NCBI GenBank assembly: GCA_038225015.1
Contig: JBBRFB010000001.1
Coordinates: 3,828 to 67,827 of the forward strand
DNA length: 64,000 nt
Reading direction: 5' to 3'
DNA from: Schlegelella_A sp038225015
GTDB taxonomy: Bacteria; Pseudomonadota; Gammaproteobacteria; Burkholderiales; Burkholderiaceae_C
Part shown: piece after piece, positions 52,350 through 60,630 of the stretch
How the letters are laid out: every line of letters starts with the position of its first letter
Position numbering within the stretch: the stretch's first letter is position 1
Translations under genes and position numbers: made by a program
Notes under the pieces: generated by a model
Databases searched by the model: none
Seen by the model: only the letters and a program-made list of their open reading frames with translations
What the model was told of the DNA's origin: nothing

Positions 52350-52904
52350 TCAGTTGCCGCCTCTGCCGAAGATCTGCCTGAACGTCAGGCCGATGATGTG
52401 CAGGTCGAGCCAGGTGCCCGCTTCGCGCGCGTACTGCAGGTCCAGGCGCTTGCGCTCGTCCGGCGTGGCCTCGGAGCGCAGGGTCGCCTGCGCCAGCCCG
52501 GTGATTCCCGGGCGGACGCGATGGCGCAGCGTCCATTCGGATTCATCGTAGAGCGGGCGCTGCGCAGGCACGTCGGGGCGCGGGCCGACGATGCTCATGT
52601 CGCCGCTGAAGACGTTGAGGATCTGCGGCAGCTCGTCCAGGCTGGTTCGCCGGATGAACCGTCCAACCGGCGTGATGCGCGGGTCGTCTGCTGCGGTGGA
52701 GTGTCCACCCCGGGCCGGCGCGTCGATCACCATGCTGCGGAATTTCAACATGACGAAATGGCGCCCCCCCAGCCCCACTCTCGTCTGCCTGAAGAAGATC
52801 GGGCCGCCGTCGGCGAAACGGACCGCAGCGGCGACGGCGACGAGCACCGGTGACATCAGAACGAGGGCGATGGTGGCGAACACAATGTCGAGAAATCGTT
52901 TCAT
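52350..52904 (-). CDS. Initiating sugar-phosphate transferase (PglC/bacterial sugar transferase family)
   Basis: Transfers a sugar phosphate to undecaprenyl phosphate. The 184-residue protein has one N-terminal membrane segment (RFLDIVFATIALVLMSPVLV), GGPIFFRQTRVGLGGRHF, LKFRSMVID, TSLDELPQILNVFSGDMS with the catalytic Asp-Glu pair, VGPRPDVP and RPGITGLAQA. ATG at 52904 overlaps the flippase stop by one base (TGATG). It is the short PglC type and the second such enzyme in the locus. Confidence 0.9.
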   Translation of the reverse strand: MKRFLDIVFATIALVLMSPVLVAVAAAVRFADGGPIFFRQTRVGLGGRHFVMLKFRSMVIDAPARGGHSTAADDPRITPVGRFIRRTSLDELPQILNVFSGDMSIVGPRPDVPAQRPLYDESEWTLRHRVRPGITGLAQATLRSEATPDERKRLDLQYAREAGTWLDLHIIGLTFRQIFGRGGN

Positions 52905-54382
52905 CAGGCGTCGCCCCGTCGGGAGAGGGGGCCTGCGGTGCTTTCCCGAAGCAGCCAGGTCGCAGCGGCGGCGAACACGGCGACTGCCAGCGCGAGCCGC
53001 CACCAGACATTATCGACGGCGAAGAACCGGGCAATCGCGGCAGCCGCCAAGGTCACGACCCCGACGGCGGCCACCTGGGCGGCGATTTTAGGGCTTAGCC
53101 ACCCCCCCTTTCCCCAGCTCGGCAGGCCGCTCGCGCGAAGAAGCAGTGCCGCGTGCGACATCTGGAACACGACGACCGCTGCCATCAGCCAGCGCTCGGC
53201 ACCCATCGCCAGGCCGGGGGCGGCGAGTATTGGAAGCAGCAGGACCGCCCAGCCGGTGGCGCGCAGCACCGTAGCGCTCCGGCCCTGAGCGTTCAGCGCC
53301 GCCGCGGCGATGACGCTGAGCGCCAGGAAGGGGATCCCGGCGAGCGCGATCCGCGCCAGCGCGGTGACGCGCTCGACCGCCTGCGCCCCCATCTGGCCGC
53401 GCAACAACAGCGCTGTGACAGCGGCATCGGCGAAAGCGATAGACGGCAAGGCGACGCTGACGGCGAGAAGGAAGGTGCGCTGCAGCGACAAGGTCGTCTG
53501 CTGTCGCATCGCCGCGCCGTCACCAAGGGCATGAGCCTCGCTCAACCGGGTCAGCGCCACCGTCCCGGCGGCGCTGATCAGGATTCCCACCGGCAGCTCG
53601 ACGAGCTTCGTCGCGTAGTTGAAGCTCGCGATCGCCCCGGAACCGGTGAGCGACGCCATCGCGCGCACTGCGACGGGAACGAGAAGCATGAGCGAGGCGG
53701 CGGCGGTGGCGGCAACGAACGAGTGCACGAATTGCCGGTCGATCGGCCCGCTCGACGCGCCGATCGACCAATCGGCCCGCGGCACTGCCGCCAGCTGCGA
53801 GACGAGCCGCACGACGGCGCCGGAGGCGATGCCGACCCCGAGCGCGAGCGGCAGATCAAGACGCGGCGACGCGAGGACCAGGCTGGCGACGATGCACAGG
53901 TTGAAGACGAGCGTGCCGCAACCGGCGACGAAGAATCGGTGGTGCGCGTTCAGATGAGCCGACGTGACGCCGGCTGCCGCGGTGAGCGGCATGGCCAACG
54001 CCACTGCGGCCAGCGCGAAGCGGTGGTCCGAGAGGTCGGTGCCGGCCAGCCCCGGCGCGAGGATGGAGAACACGCCCGCCGGCCAGGCGACGATGGCCAC
54101 GGCCGCCAGGCTGAAGGCGATCGTCGCCAGGCCGAGCGTGCGCCTGAAGAGGGCTGCCGCCTCTGGCGCGGGCAGACCGCGCAGGCGCGGCACCAGGGCA
54201 GCGCCGAGGCCACCCGAGAGCAGGAGGTTGACCAGCAGGTCAGGCAGCGTCAGCAGGAGGACTGCCAGGTCGGCCAGCGCCGATACGCCGAAGCTCGCGG
54301 CGAGCTGCATCTCGCGCAGCAGGCCGGTGAGCCGGCCGGCGGCGAGGGTCAGGCTCAGCAGAAGACCGGCGCCAAGCAGCAT
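52904..54382 (-). CDS. MurJ/MviN-like lipid-linked oligosaccharide flippase
   Basis: A polytopic protein of about 492 residues in the MOP superfamily, with MurJ features: GRLTGLLREMQLAASFG near the start, LLTLPDLLVNLLLSGGLGAALVP, AHLNAHHRFFVAGCGTLVFNLCIV (pattern) and SFNYATKLVELPVGILISA. Roughly 13 hydrophobic helices. It is not in a cell-wall context, so it probably serves glycan export, though a role as a second MurJ is possible. ATG at 54382 was chosen; an in-frame GTG at 54412 would add ten residues. Confidence 0.82.
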   Translation of the reverse strand: MLLGAGLLLSLTLAAGRLTGLLREMQLAASFGVSALADLAVLLLTLPDLLVNLLLSGGLGAALVPRLRGLPAPEAAALFRRTLGLATIAFSLAAVAIVAWPAGVFSILAPGLAGTDLSDHRFALAAVALAMPLTAAAGVTSAHLNAHHRFFVAGCGTLVFNLCIVASLVLASPRLDLPLALGVGIASGAVVRLVSQLAAVPRADWSIGASSGPIDRQFVHSFVAATAAASLMLLVPVAVRAMASLTGSGAIASFNYATKLVELPVGILISAAGTVALTRLSEAHALGDGAAMRQQTTLSLQRTFLLAVSVALPSIAFADAAVTALLLRGQMGAQAVERVTALARIALAGIPFLALSVIAAAALNAQGRSATVLRATGWAVLLLPILAAPGLAMGAERWLMAAVVVFQMSHAALLLRASGLPSWGKGGWLSPKIAAQVAAVGVVTLAAAAIARFFAVDNVWWRLALAVAVFAAAATWLLRESTAGPLSRRGDA

Positions 54383-54404
54383 CCGGCCGCGGCCCCCGCC
54401 GGCC

Positions 54405-55262
54405 TCAGCCACGACCCGGCCCGACTCGCTCTTCTTCCTGGCCCGGGCCGTCGACGATGCCGCGGACACGGCGTCGGACCTCTTCGTGAAGCGCCATGAG
54501 CTCGCCGCTCGAGGCCGCGCAGTGCGTCTCATACGCCGCGCGAAGACTGCGGATTTCGGCGGCGAAATCCATCTGCGCCTCGATCGCTGCCACGGTAAGT
54601 GCCCGGCGATGGAAAGTGCGCGACAGGATCGCTGCCGTCGAGCCGAGTCGCGCATGCTCGGCCAGCAACAGCTCGGCCGGCAAGAGGCCTTCGCCGGTGC
54701 GCGCGACCCCGCCGATGCCGAACGGAACGTCGTGCTCGCGCAGCGTCGCCGCCATGGGGTCGACCAGGCCCTCGGTGAGCGGCTCGAACATGAATCGTCG
54801 CCCGAGCTCGAGATGGAGGTCGTTCAGGCCGATGTGTGCCTCGTCGACGCCGGGCACCGAGAGGCATTCGTCGAGCGAGCGCATCGCGTCGACCGTCTCG
54901 ATCAGAAGGCACGTCCTCGCCCGGCCGGCGACCGCCCGCGTGAACACCTCGACATCGCGCGGGCCGCGAAACATGGGCAGCATGACGATGTCGGCGCCAC
55001 CGGCGACGACACGTTCGACCTCGGCGTCAGTCGCCTCATGCACGGGATTGATGCGGACGAGCAAGCCGCCCGCGGGAACATGCGGCCTGAGCAGCGCGAC
55101 GTCTTCGGGCCGATGTCGGCTGACGACCGTGTCGAGATGTCCCTGGCGAGCCTCCTTGCCGTGGATTTCGAGGTCGAGAAAGATGCGGTCGACCCCGCGC
55201 TCTGCAGCGAACGCGGCGACCGCAGGGTCGCTCGTGATGAAGAGAAAACGAATCGTGGGCAT
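54405..55262 (-). CDS. HpcH/HpaI family aldolase
   Basis: A 285-residue TIM-barrel protein of the HpcH/HpaI-citrate lyase family: FLDLEIHGKEARQGHLDT, LLVRINPVHEATDAEVERVV, IVMLPMFRGPRDVEVF, CLLIETVDAMRSLDECLSV and HIGLNDLHLELG, with the metal-binding Glu and Asp in the last two. Members cleave or form 2-keto-acid aldols with pyruvate. Within a glycan locus it may make a chain-extended sugar acid or recycle one; the substrate is unknown. Confidence 0.75.
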   Translation of the reverse strand: MPTIRFLFITSDPAVAAFAAERGVDRIFLDLEIHGKEARQGHLDTVVSRHRPEDVALLRPHVPAGGLLVRINPVHEATDAEVERVVAGGADIVMLPMFRGPRDVEVFTRAVAGRARTCLLIETVDAMRSLDECLSVPGVDEAHIGLNDLHLELGRRFMFEPLTEGLVDPMAATLREHDVPFGIGGVARTGEGLLPAELLLAEHARLGSTAAILSRTFHRRALTVAAIEAQMDFAAEIRSLRAAYETHCAASSGELMALHEEVRRRVRGIVDGPGQEEERVGPGRG

Positions 55263-55360
55263 GGGCGACCGGTCAGGTACGGTGGAGCCGGCGGCTGCGT
55301 GGCAAGGCGCGCGGCCCGGGCAGCGCCGGGCAACTCGAAAAGGCTACCACGCGCGCCACA

Positions 55361-56776
55361 TCACAGGACGCCCCTGAGCTCGCTCTCGCCGGGTACCGTG
55401 AGCACGAGCAGGCCCGACTCCTTCGCCACCGCCAGCGCCTCGTCGCGCTGCTCCGGCGTGGCGTCGGGCATCGCCAGGATGACGTGCGTGGCGCCTTCGC
55501 GGATGTGCGGCAGCGCCAGGTCGGCCAGGGTGCCGAGCACGCTGATGCCGCCGATGCGCAGTCCCTGCCGCGACGGATCGTCGTCGAGCATGCCGAGGAC
55601 TGACCATCCTTCGCGCAGATGGACGCCGGCGACGAGCCGGCGCGCCGCCTCGCCAGCGCCGAGGACGATGGCGCGGCGCGGCTCGCCCTCTGCGCCGTTG
55701 ACGCGCGCCCGGGCGTCCTCCCAAAGCATGCGATAGATCATTCGGGCCATGCTGAGCGCGGCGATGCAAAAGAGCGGGTGCAGCAGCAGCACGGCGCGCG
55801 CAACGCCGGTAAGCTGGGCCATCGACACAACGGCGGCGCTGAGCAGGCCGGCAAACAGGCAGGCCGTCGTGACCCGCTTCAGGTCGTCGAAGCCGAAGAA
55901 GCGCCAGACCGACCGACGGACCCCCGCCAAAGAGAGGCACACGAGGTAGGCTGCGACGACGCCGATCGAAACCGCGTCGTCGTACCAGGGCCGCCCAGGC
56001 TGCCAGCCTTCGAAGCCGAGACGGAAGAGATAGGTCGCCTGCCAGCATGCCAGCACGATCAAACCGTCGGCGAGCATCGCGAGCCATCGTCGCGACGGGC
56101 GATGGGCAGCCATGCTGGCGTCTAGCCAGGCCCAGAGTCTGCTGTGGTTCATGGCGCGAGGCCCCCTGCCCAGGAACAGTGTCGGAACGAATATCGTGCG
56201 CAGGGTGAGGCCGAGGACGCGCAGGTCCCCGGCCACCGAGGCATGCTCGACGTAGTGCATCGCATAGCGCAGCTTGGCCGGCAGGATCAGGTCGACGTAG
56301 GCCTGCTCGGGGTCGATGGCGCGCGCGAGGATTCCGTTCTCGTCGTGATAGCGCAGCGACGCCAGATCCGTGATGCCCGGACGCACGCTCAGCACGCGCT
56401 CACGCGTTGGCGCCGGATAGTGGGCGACGAACTGCGGCACTTCCGGCCGCGGGCCGACCAGGCTCATCGTGCCGCGCAGGACATCGATCAGCTGTGGAAG
56501 CTCGTCGAGCTTGGTCCGGCGTAGCCAGGCGCCGACGCGCGTGATCCGAGCGTCGCCGGCAACGGTAAGTGGCGACCCCTCGGTGGCGCGGCCGTGGCTC
56601 ATCGTTCGGAACTTGAAGATTCGAAAGAGCCGGCCGTGTCGCCCGACGCGCTCCTGGCGAAAGAACACCGGACCCGCGGATTCGCTTCTTATGGCGATGG
56701 CAACCATGACCAAGAGCGGCGACAGAAGGACGAGGCCGATCGTCGACACCAGCAGATCGAGGGCCCGCTTGAGCAT
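55361..56776 (-). CDS. Sugar-phosphate transferase fused to truncated CapD-like membrane/NAD domain
   Basis: A 471-residue frame. Residues 1-208 are a complete initiating transferase (KRALDLLVSTIGLVLLSPLL, GPVFFRQERVGRHGR, FKFRTMSHG, TKLDELPQLIDVLRGTMS, VGPRPEVP, RPGITDLASL). Without a stop it continues at Met209 into the N-terminal part of a CapD/WbpM protein: four hydrophobic segments, then a Rossmann domain (AIVLGAGEAARRLV, LGMLDDDPSRQGLRIGG). It stops right after VPGESELRGV, just before the SDR catalytic domain should begin. Compared with the intact CapD at 29321-31288 the whole dehydratase half is missing. The first half is probably active. Confidence 0.8.
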   Translation of the reverse strand: MLKRALDLLVSTIGLVLLSPLLVMVAIAIRSESAGPVFFRQERVGRHGRLFRIFKFRTMSHGRATEGSPLTVAGDARITRVGAWLRRTKLDELPQLIDVLRGTMSLVGPRPEVPQFVAHYPAPTRERVLSVRPGITDLASLRYHDENGILARAIDPEQAYVDLILPAKLRYAMHYVEHASVAGDLRVLGLTLRTIFVPTLFLGRGPRAMNHSRLWAWLDASMAAHRPSRRWLAMLADGLIVLACWQATYLFRLGFEGWQPGRPWYDDAVSIGVVAAYLVCLSLAGVRRSVWRFFGFDDLKRVTTACLFAGLLSAAVVSMAQLTGVARAVLLLHPLFCIAALSMARMIYRMLWEDARARVNGAEGEPRRAIVLGAGEAARRLVAGVHLREGWSVLGMLDDDPSRQGLRIGGISVLGTLADLALPHIREGATHVILAMPDATPEQRDEALAVAKESGLLVLTVPGESELRGVL

Positions 56777-56778
56777 CC

Positions 56779-57954
56779 TTATCCGCCGAGGGCGATCCTG
56801 GCCGCGGCGGCCACGCGAGCGACGTCGGCCGGCTCCATCTTCGAGTACATCGGCAGGCTGACCAGCCGCTCGTACGCGTGCTGGCTGTGCGGAAAGGCAG
56901 CGGCATCGAGCTGGTAGCGGTCGCGCCAGTACGGCTGCAGGTGCAGCGGGATGTAGTGCACGCTGCAGCCGATGCCCTGGGCGAACAGGGAGTCGATGAA
57001 CGCGTCGCGCGACACCCCGGCCTCGTCGGCGAGACGCACCACATAGAGGTGCCATGAATGGAGCTCGCCCGGCGGCGCCGGCGGCGGCAGCACGAGCGGC
57101 AGCCCGGCCAGGGCGACGTCGTACTGCGACGCCACGCCCTGGCGCCGGCGCTGGAACTCGCGCGCCCGGCGCAATTGGTGGATGCCGATCGCCGCGGCGA
57201 TGTCGGTCAGGTTGTACTTGAACCCGGGCGCGACGATCTCGTAGTACCAGCTCGGCACTTTCGCCGTGAAGCGATCGAAGGCGTCGCGGCTCATGCCGTG
57301 CAGCCGCATCGTGCGCATGCGCGCCGCCAATGCCGGATTGCGGGTCACGACCATGCCGCCCTCGCCAGTGGTGATGGTCTTGTTGGCGTAGAAGCTGAAC
57401 ACGGCCGCGTCGGAGCCCAGGGTTCCGATCAGCATGCCGCCGCAGGTGGCGGGCAAGGCGTGGGCCGCGTCTTCGACGACTCCCAGGCCATGCCGGGCCG
57501 CGATCGAGAGGATCGCCGGCATGTCGGCGGCCAGCCCACCGTAGTGCACCGGGATGATCGCGCGCGTCTTCGGGCCGACCGCCTGCTCGACCGCGTTCGG
57601 GTCGATGCACAGCGTCTTCGGGTCGATGTCGACCAGCTTCACGTCGGCGCCAAGATAGCGTACGACCTCGGCAGTCGCGGTGAAGGTATGGGTCGTGGTG
57701 ATGACCTCGTCACCCGGGCCGACGCCAAGGGCCTCTAGGGCAAGATGCAGCCCGGCCGTGGCCGAATTGACCGCGAGCGAGTGCAGGGTCGGTTCGCCGA
57801 GAAAGGCGCTGAAGTCTTCCTCGAAGCGGCGCACCTTAGGCCCGGTCGTGATCCAGCCCGATCGCAGCGTGTCGACGACTTCGGCGATCTCATCCTCGCC
57901 GATGTCGGGAAGCGCGAAGGGCAGGAAGGGCAGGAAGGGCTGGGAAGCATCCAT
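56779..57954 (-). CDS. DegT/DnrJ/EryC1 sugar aminotransferase
   Basis: A 391-residue PLP enzyme: FALPDIGEDEIAEVVDTLRSGWITTGPKV (family pattern), VNSATAGLHLALEALGV, THTFTATAEVV, VVEDAAHALPA and the PLP lysine in FSFYANKTITTGEGGMV, then YNLTDIAAAIGIHQL. This resembles ArnB/VioA-type C4 aminotransferases. It is next to the PGT-CapD remnant, so it may once have formed a 4-amino-sugar pathway with that dehydratase. ATG at 57954 is four bases after the upstream stop. Confidence 0.87.
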   Translation of the reverse strand: MDASQPFLPFLPFALPDIGEDEIAEVVDTLRSGWITTGPKVRRFEEDFSAFLGEPTLHSLAVNSATAGLHLALEALGVGPGDEVITTTHTFTATAEVVRYLGADVKLVDIDPKTLCIDPNAVEQAVGPKTRAIIPVHYGGLAADMPAILSIAARHGLGVVEDAAHALPATCGGMLIGTLGSDAAVFSFYANKTITTGEGGMVVTRNPALAARMRTMRLHGMSRDAFDRFTAKVPSWYYEIVAPGFKYNLTDIAAAIGIHQLRRAREFQRRRQGVASQYDVALAGLPLVLPPPAPPGELHSWHLYVVRLADEAGVSRDAFIDSLFAQGIGCSVHYIPLHLQPYWRDRYQLDAAAFPHSQHAYERLVSLPMYSKMEPADVARVAAAARIALGG

Positions 57955-57958
57955 GGCG

Positions 57959-58699
57959 TCAGGCCGGCTTGGCGAGCCAGCCAAGCACGTGCGTGCGCAG
58001 CGGCGAGAAGAAGTTGAAGGCAGTGTAGAGCGAGGGGTGCAGGCGGCAGACGGCGCGTGCGATCGGCGGCGCGAGCGTGATCCGGCGTGCTTCGATGCGG
58101 GCTTCGGGGAAGAGCGCCCGGATGCGCGCGACCGGCACGCCGCGCACGTCGGGGTTGGCCGGGTTGTCGACGGTGAAGTCGTACCAGAGGACGCAGCCGC
58201 CCGGGCTGACCCAGCGCCACAAGGCCGCCGCGAGGCGGGCCTGGAAGGCGTCGTCGAGCAGCGAAGAGAAGACGCTGGCGACGAGCACCGCGTCGCAGGA
58301 CGCTTCGCCGAGATCGAGCACCGAAGCGTCGCCCTGGTGCAATGCGAGTGCCGGCGGCAGCAGACGGCGCGCGGCCTCGTGGCGTTCCGGCAGCAGCTCG
58401 ATGCCGACCAGCCGTTCGGGCGCGAAGCCGAGGCGCAGCATCTCGAGCAGATTGGCGCCGCTGCCGCTGCCGACCTCGACCAGGCGCCGCGACGACAGGT
58501 CGCGCCAGCCGTGACGAGCGAAGAGGTCGAGCAGCGCCCGCTCGCGCTCCTGGGCGGCCTGCCAGACGTCGGGGTTGAGGAGGCTGTAGCGATCGGTGCC
58601 GCTGCGCCGTGCGTAGCGCTCGGCGATGGCCATCGGCTCCCGCTCGGCGCGATCGTCGACCGAGTGCGGATCCGGGTCGTGGTCGCCAGCGCCGCTCAT
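57959..58699 (-). CDS. Class I SAM-dependent methyltransferase
   Basis: A 246-residue protein with motif I RRLVEVGSGSGANLLEMLRL (about 75-94), LVGIELLPERHEAARRLLP, LHQGDASVLDLGEASCDAVLVASVFSSLLDD (pattern) and WVSPGGCVLWYDFTV. ATG at 58699 overlaps the stop of the upstream glycosyltransferase (ATGA). The YDFTVDNPANPDVRGV segment is shared with methyltransferases of other O-antigen loci. Substrate unknown. Confidence 0.78.
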   Translation of the reverse strand: MSGAGDHDPDPHSVDDRAEREPMAIAERYARRSGTDRYSLLNPDVWQAAQERERALLDLFARHGWRDLSSRRLVEVGSGSGANLLEMLRLGFAPERLVGIELLPERHEAARRLLPPALALHQGDASVLDLGEASCDAVLVASVFSSLLDDAFQARLAAALWRWVSPGGCVLWYDFTVDNPANPDVRGVPVARIRALFPEARIEARRITLAPPIARAVCRLHPSLYTAFNFFSPLRTHVLGWLAKPA

Positions 58700-59937
58700 C
58701 GGGCGTGGGGCGCCGACATGGCGTCGACGAAGCGACGCGCCAACGCCGGGTAGGTGTGATGCGCGAGGACGAAAGCACGGCCGCGTTCTCCCAGCGCCGA
58801 ACGCTCGTCGGGCGCCATCTTCGCCAGACGACGCAGGCCATCGGCGATGGCCGCAGGGTCTTCGGGCGCCACGCTCAGGCCGCAGCCCGACTCCGCCACC
58901 GGGTCGTTGCCGGCCTCGACCGAATGCAGCACGGCGCAGCCGGCCATCATGTAGTCCATCAGCTTGTTCGGGGCAATGCCGAACCGGTAGATCGGCACCT
59001 TGCGCCAGCCGATGTAGGCGATATCGATGGCGCGGAGCAGGGTCGGGATGCTTTTCTTGTCGATCGGTGCGAAGAAGCGCACACGGTCGAGGCGCTGTCG
59101 GGCGGCGCGCGCCTGGAGCGCCTCCTTCTCGTGGCCGTCGCCGACCAGGACGAAGTCGATCGGCTCGTCGCGCACCAGCCGGGCGGCGTCGAGCAGGACG
59201 TCGAGCGCGTTCGGCAGCCCGTGCGAGCCGGCGAACGCGACCACCGCGCGGCCGGCCGCGTGCGATGCGGCGATGGCCTGCTCGAGCGCTGGAGGCAAAG
59301 GCCCGGCCTCGCCCTGCCACTCCTCGGTGGTCACGCCGTTCGGCACGATGGCGAGCTTGCGAAGATCGAGCCCGTGCGCTCGCATGTGGTCGGCAACGTT
59401 GGGCAGCATCGAGACGACGACGTCGGCATCGCGGTAGGCGTCGTTCTCGGCCTTCTGGCAGGCGACGATGAACGGGTGCCGCGGCGACATGCCGCCGAGT
59501 TCGACGGGCGAGGCGGGCCAGAGGTCGTGCACTTCGTAGACCAGCGTCGCGCCGGCGAGCCGGGCGATGCGGCGCGCCACCCAGATGTCGAAGGGATAGG
59601 TGCTCGACGCGATCACGACGTCGGGGCGGACGCGCTCGATCAGCATCCGCGTCTCGCCGCGCAGGCGGCGCAGGAACGCCCAGATGTTGCGCACCCGGCC
59701 GATGCCGTTGCCCCGGTACGAAGGCGTCGGCAGCCAGCGGTAGGCGACGCCGTCGATGACCTCGTCGACCGGCTGGCTGCCCACCTCCGGTTGCCGGCTT
59801 CGCGCGTGCGAGAAGGAGGCGGCGACGATCTGCACGCGATGCCCCGCCCGCACCCATTCGCGCGCCAGGTAGTACGGCCGGTATTCCATGCCGTGGCGGG
59901 TCGAGCCGGCGTAGTGGTTGACGAGAAGGATGTTCAT
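58696..59937 (-). CDS. Glycosyltransferase family 4 (GT-B)
   Basis: A 413-residue GT4: MNILLVNHYAGSTRHGMEYR at the N-terminus, VYEVHDLWPASPVELGG, IVPNGVTTEEW, VVAFAGSHGLPNALDVLLDAA, FVLVGDGHEKEALQ and the nucleotide-sugar binding region IGWRKVPIYRFGIAPNKLMDYMMAGCAVL (pattern). The pattern resembles WbuB-type fucosaminyl or aminosugar transferases. ATG shares one base with the upstream stop. Confidence 0.87.
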   Translation of the reverse strand: MNILLVNHYAGSTRHGMEYRPYYLAREWVRAGHRVQIVAASFSHARSRQPEVGSQPVDEVIDGVAYRWLPTPSYRGNGIGRVRNIWAFLRRLRGETRMLIERVRPDVVIASSTYPFDIWVARRIARLAGATLVYEVHDLWPASPVELGGMSPRHPFIVACQKAENDAYRDADVVVSMLPNVADHMRAHGLDLRKLAIVPNGVTTEEWQGEAGPLPPALEQAIAASHAAGRAVVAFAGSHGLPNALDVLLDAARLVRDEPIDFVLVGDGHEKEALQARAARQRLDRVRFFAPIDKKSIPTLLRAIDIAYIGWRKVPIYRFGIAPNKLMDYMMAGCAVLHSVEAGNDPVAESGCGLSVAPEDPAAIADGLRRLAKMAPDERSALGERGRAFVLAHHTYPALARRFVDAMSAPHAR

Positions 59938-60617
59938 CACGCCGCAGAGAGATCGGCCGTGACCAGGAGGCTGTCGCGATACTTCGGGGCGAAATCGAGG
60001 AGGCGTGCGTACAGGGCGCCTTTGCGGCTCGCGTAGTCGGCATGGCACAGCTCGACCGCAGTCGGGCGATAGCCCGCATCGACAAGGACCTTGCACAGCG
60101 TATAGGGCGTGAACCAGTAGCGATGATCGGTATTCACGGTCTCTCCGCGCGAGAGCCAGTTCCGCAGCCGAAAGGCGTTCGGCGTCGCGACGACGAGGCG
60201 CTGGAAGCGATGCTGCCGCATCGAGCGCAGGAAGGCGACCACGTCGCCGACATGCTCGATCACGTCGGCCAGCAAACAGACGTCGTACTCGACATCGGGA
60301 GCCTCTTCGGGGACATAGACCTCCCGAAAGCCGAGCCCGCGCATCTCCTCCACCCCTTGACGATGGGTATCGATGCCGACACAGCGGGTCGCCACGTCGC
60401 ACAACTGCCGATGCAGGTAGACGCCTTGTGCGAGCTTCTCGCGGATCAGCTCGAGATGGTCGCAGCAGCCGATGTGCAGCACGCGCTGTCCGTGGGCGAT
60501 CGCGACCAGACGTTCCTGCCGGCGGACACCGCGTCCGTCGTTGCCGAGGTCGAAGCGGCGACCGTTCGAGAAGAGGCGCCCGGCGAGATAGTCGAGCGTT
60601 GTCGGATCCAGTTTCAT
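59937..60617 (-). CDS. SAM-dependent methyltransferase-like protein
   Basis: A 226-residue protein with a methyltransferase-type core: RVLHIGCCDHLELIREKL replaces the usual glycine-rich loop, then VGIDTHRQGVEEMRGLGF, YDVCLLADVIEHVGDVVAFLRSM and LVVATPNAFRLRNWL. The C-terminal part, HRYWFTPYTLCKVLVDAG, is shared with O-antigen methyltransferases. The altered loop (HIGCCDH rather than GCGxG) leaves SAM binding uncertain. ATG at 60617 lies 13 bases after the upstream stop. Confidence 0.7.
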   Translation of the reverse strand: MKLDPTTLDYLAGRLFSNGRRFDLGNDGRGVRRQERLVAIAHGQRVLHIGCCDHLELIREKLAQGVYLHRQLCDVATRCVGIDTHRQGVEEMRGLGFREVYVPEEAPDVEYDVCLLADVIEHVGDVVAFLRSMRQHRFQRLVVATPNAFRLRNWLSRGETVNTDHRYWFTPYTLCKVLVDAGYRPTAVELCHADYASRKGALYARLLDFAPKYRDSLLVTADLSAA

Positions 60618-60630
60618 GGGGTCGTGGAAA

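Noticed and set aside
57919..57944. Short direct repeat (GGGCAGGAA copies)
   Set aside because: It encodes the FLPFLPF stretch at the N-terminus of the aminotransferase; two copies inside a gene, not a mobile or regulatory repeat.
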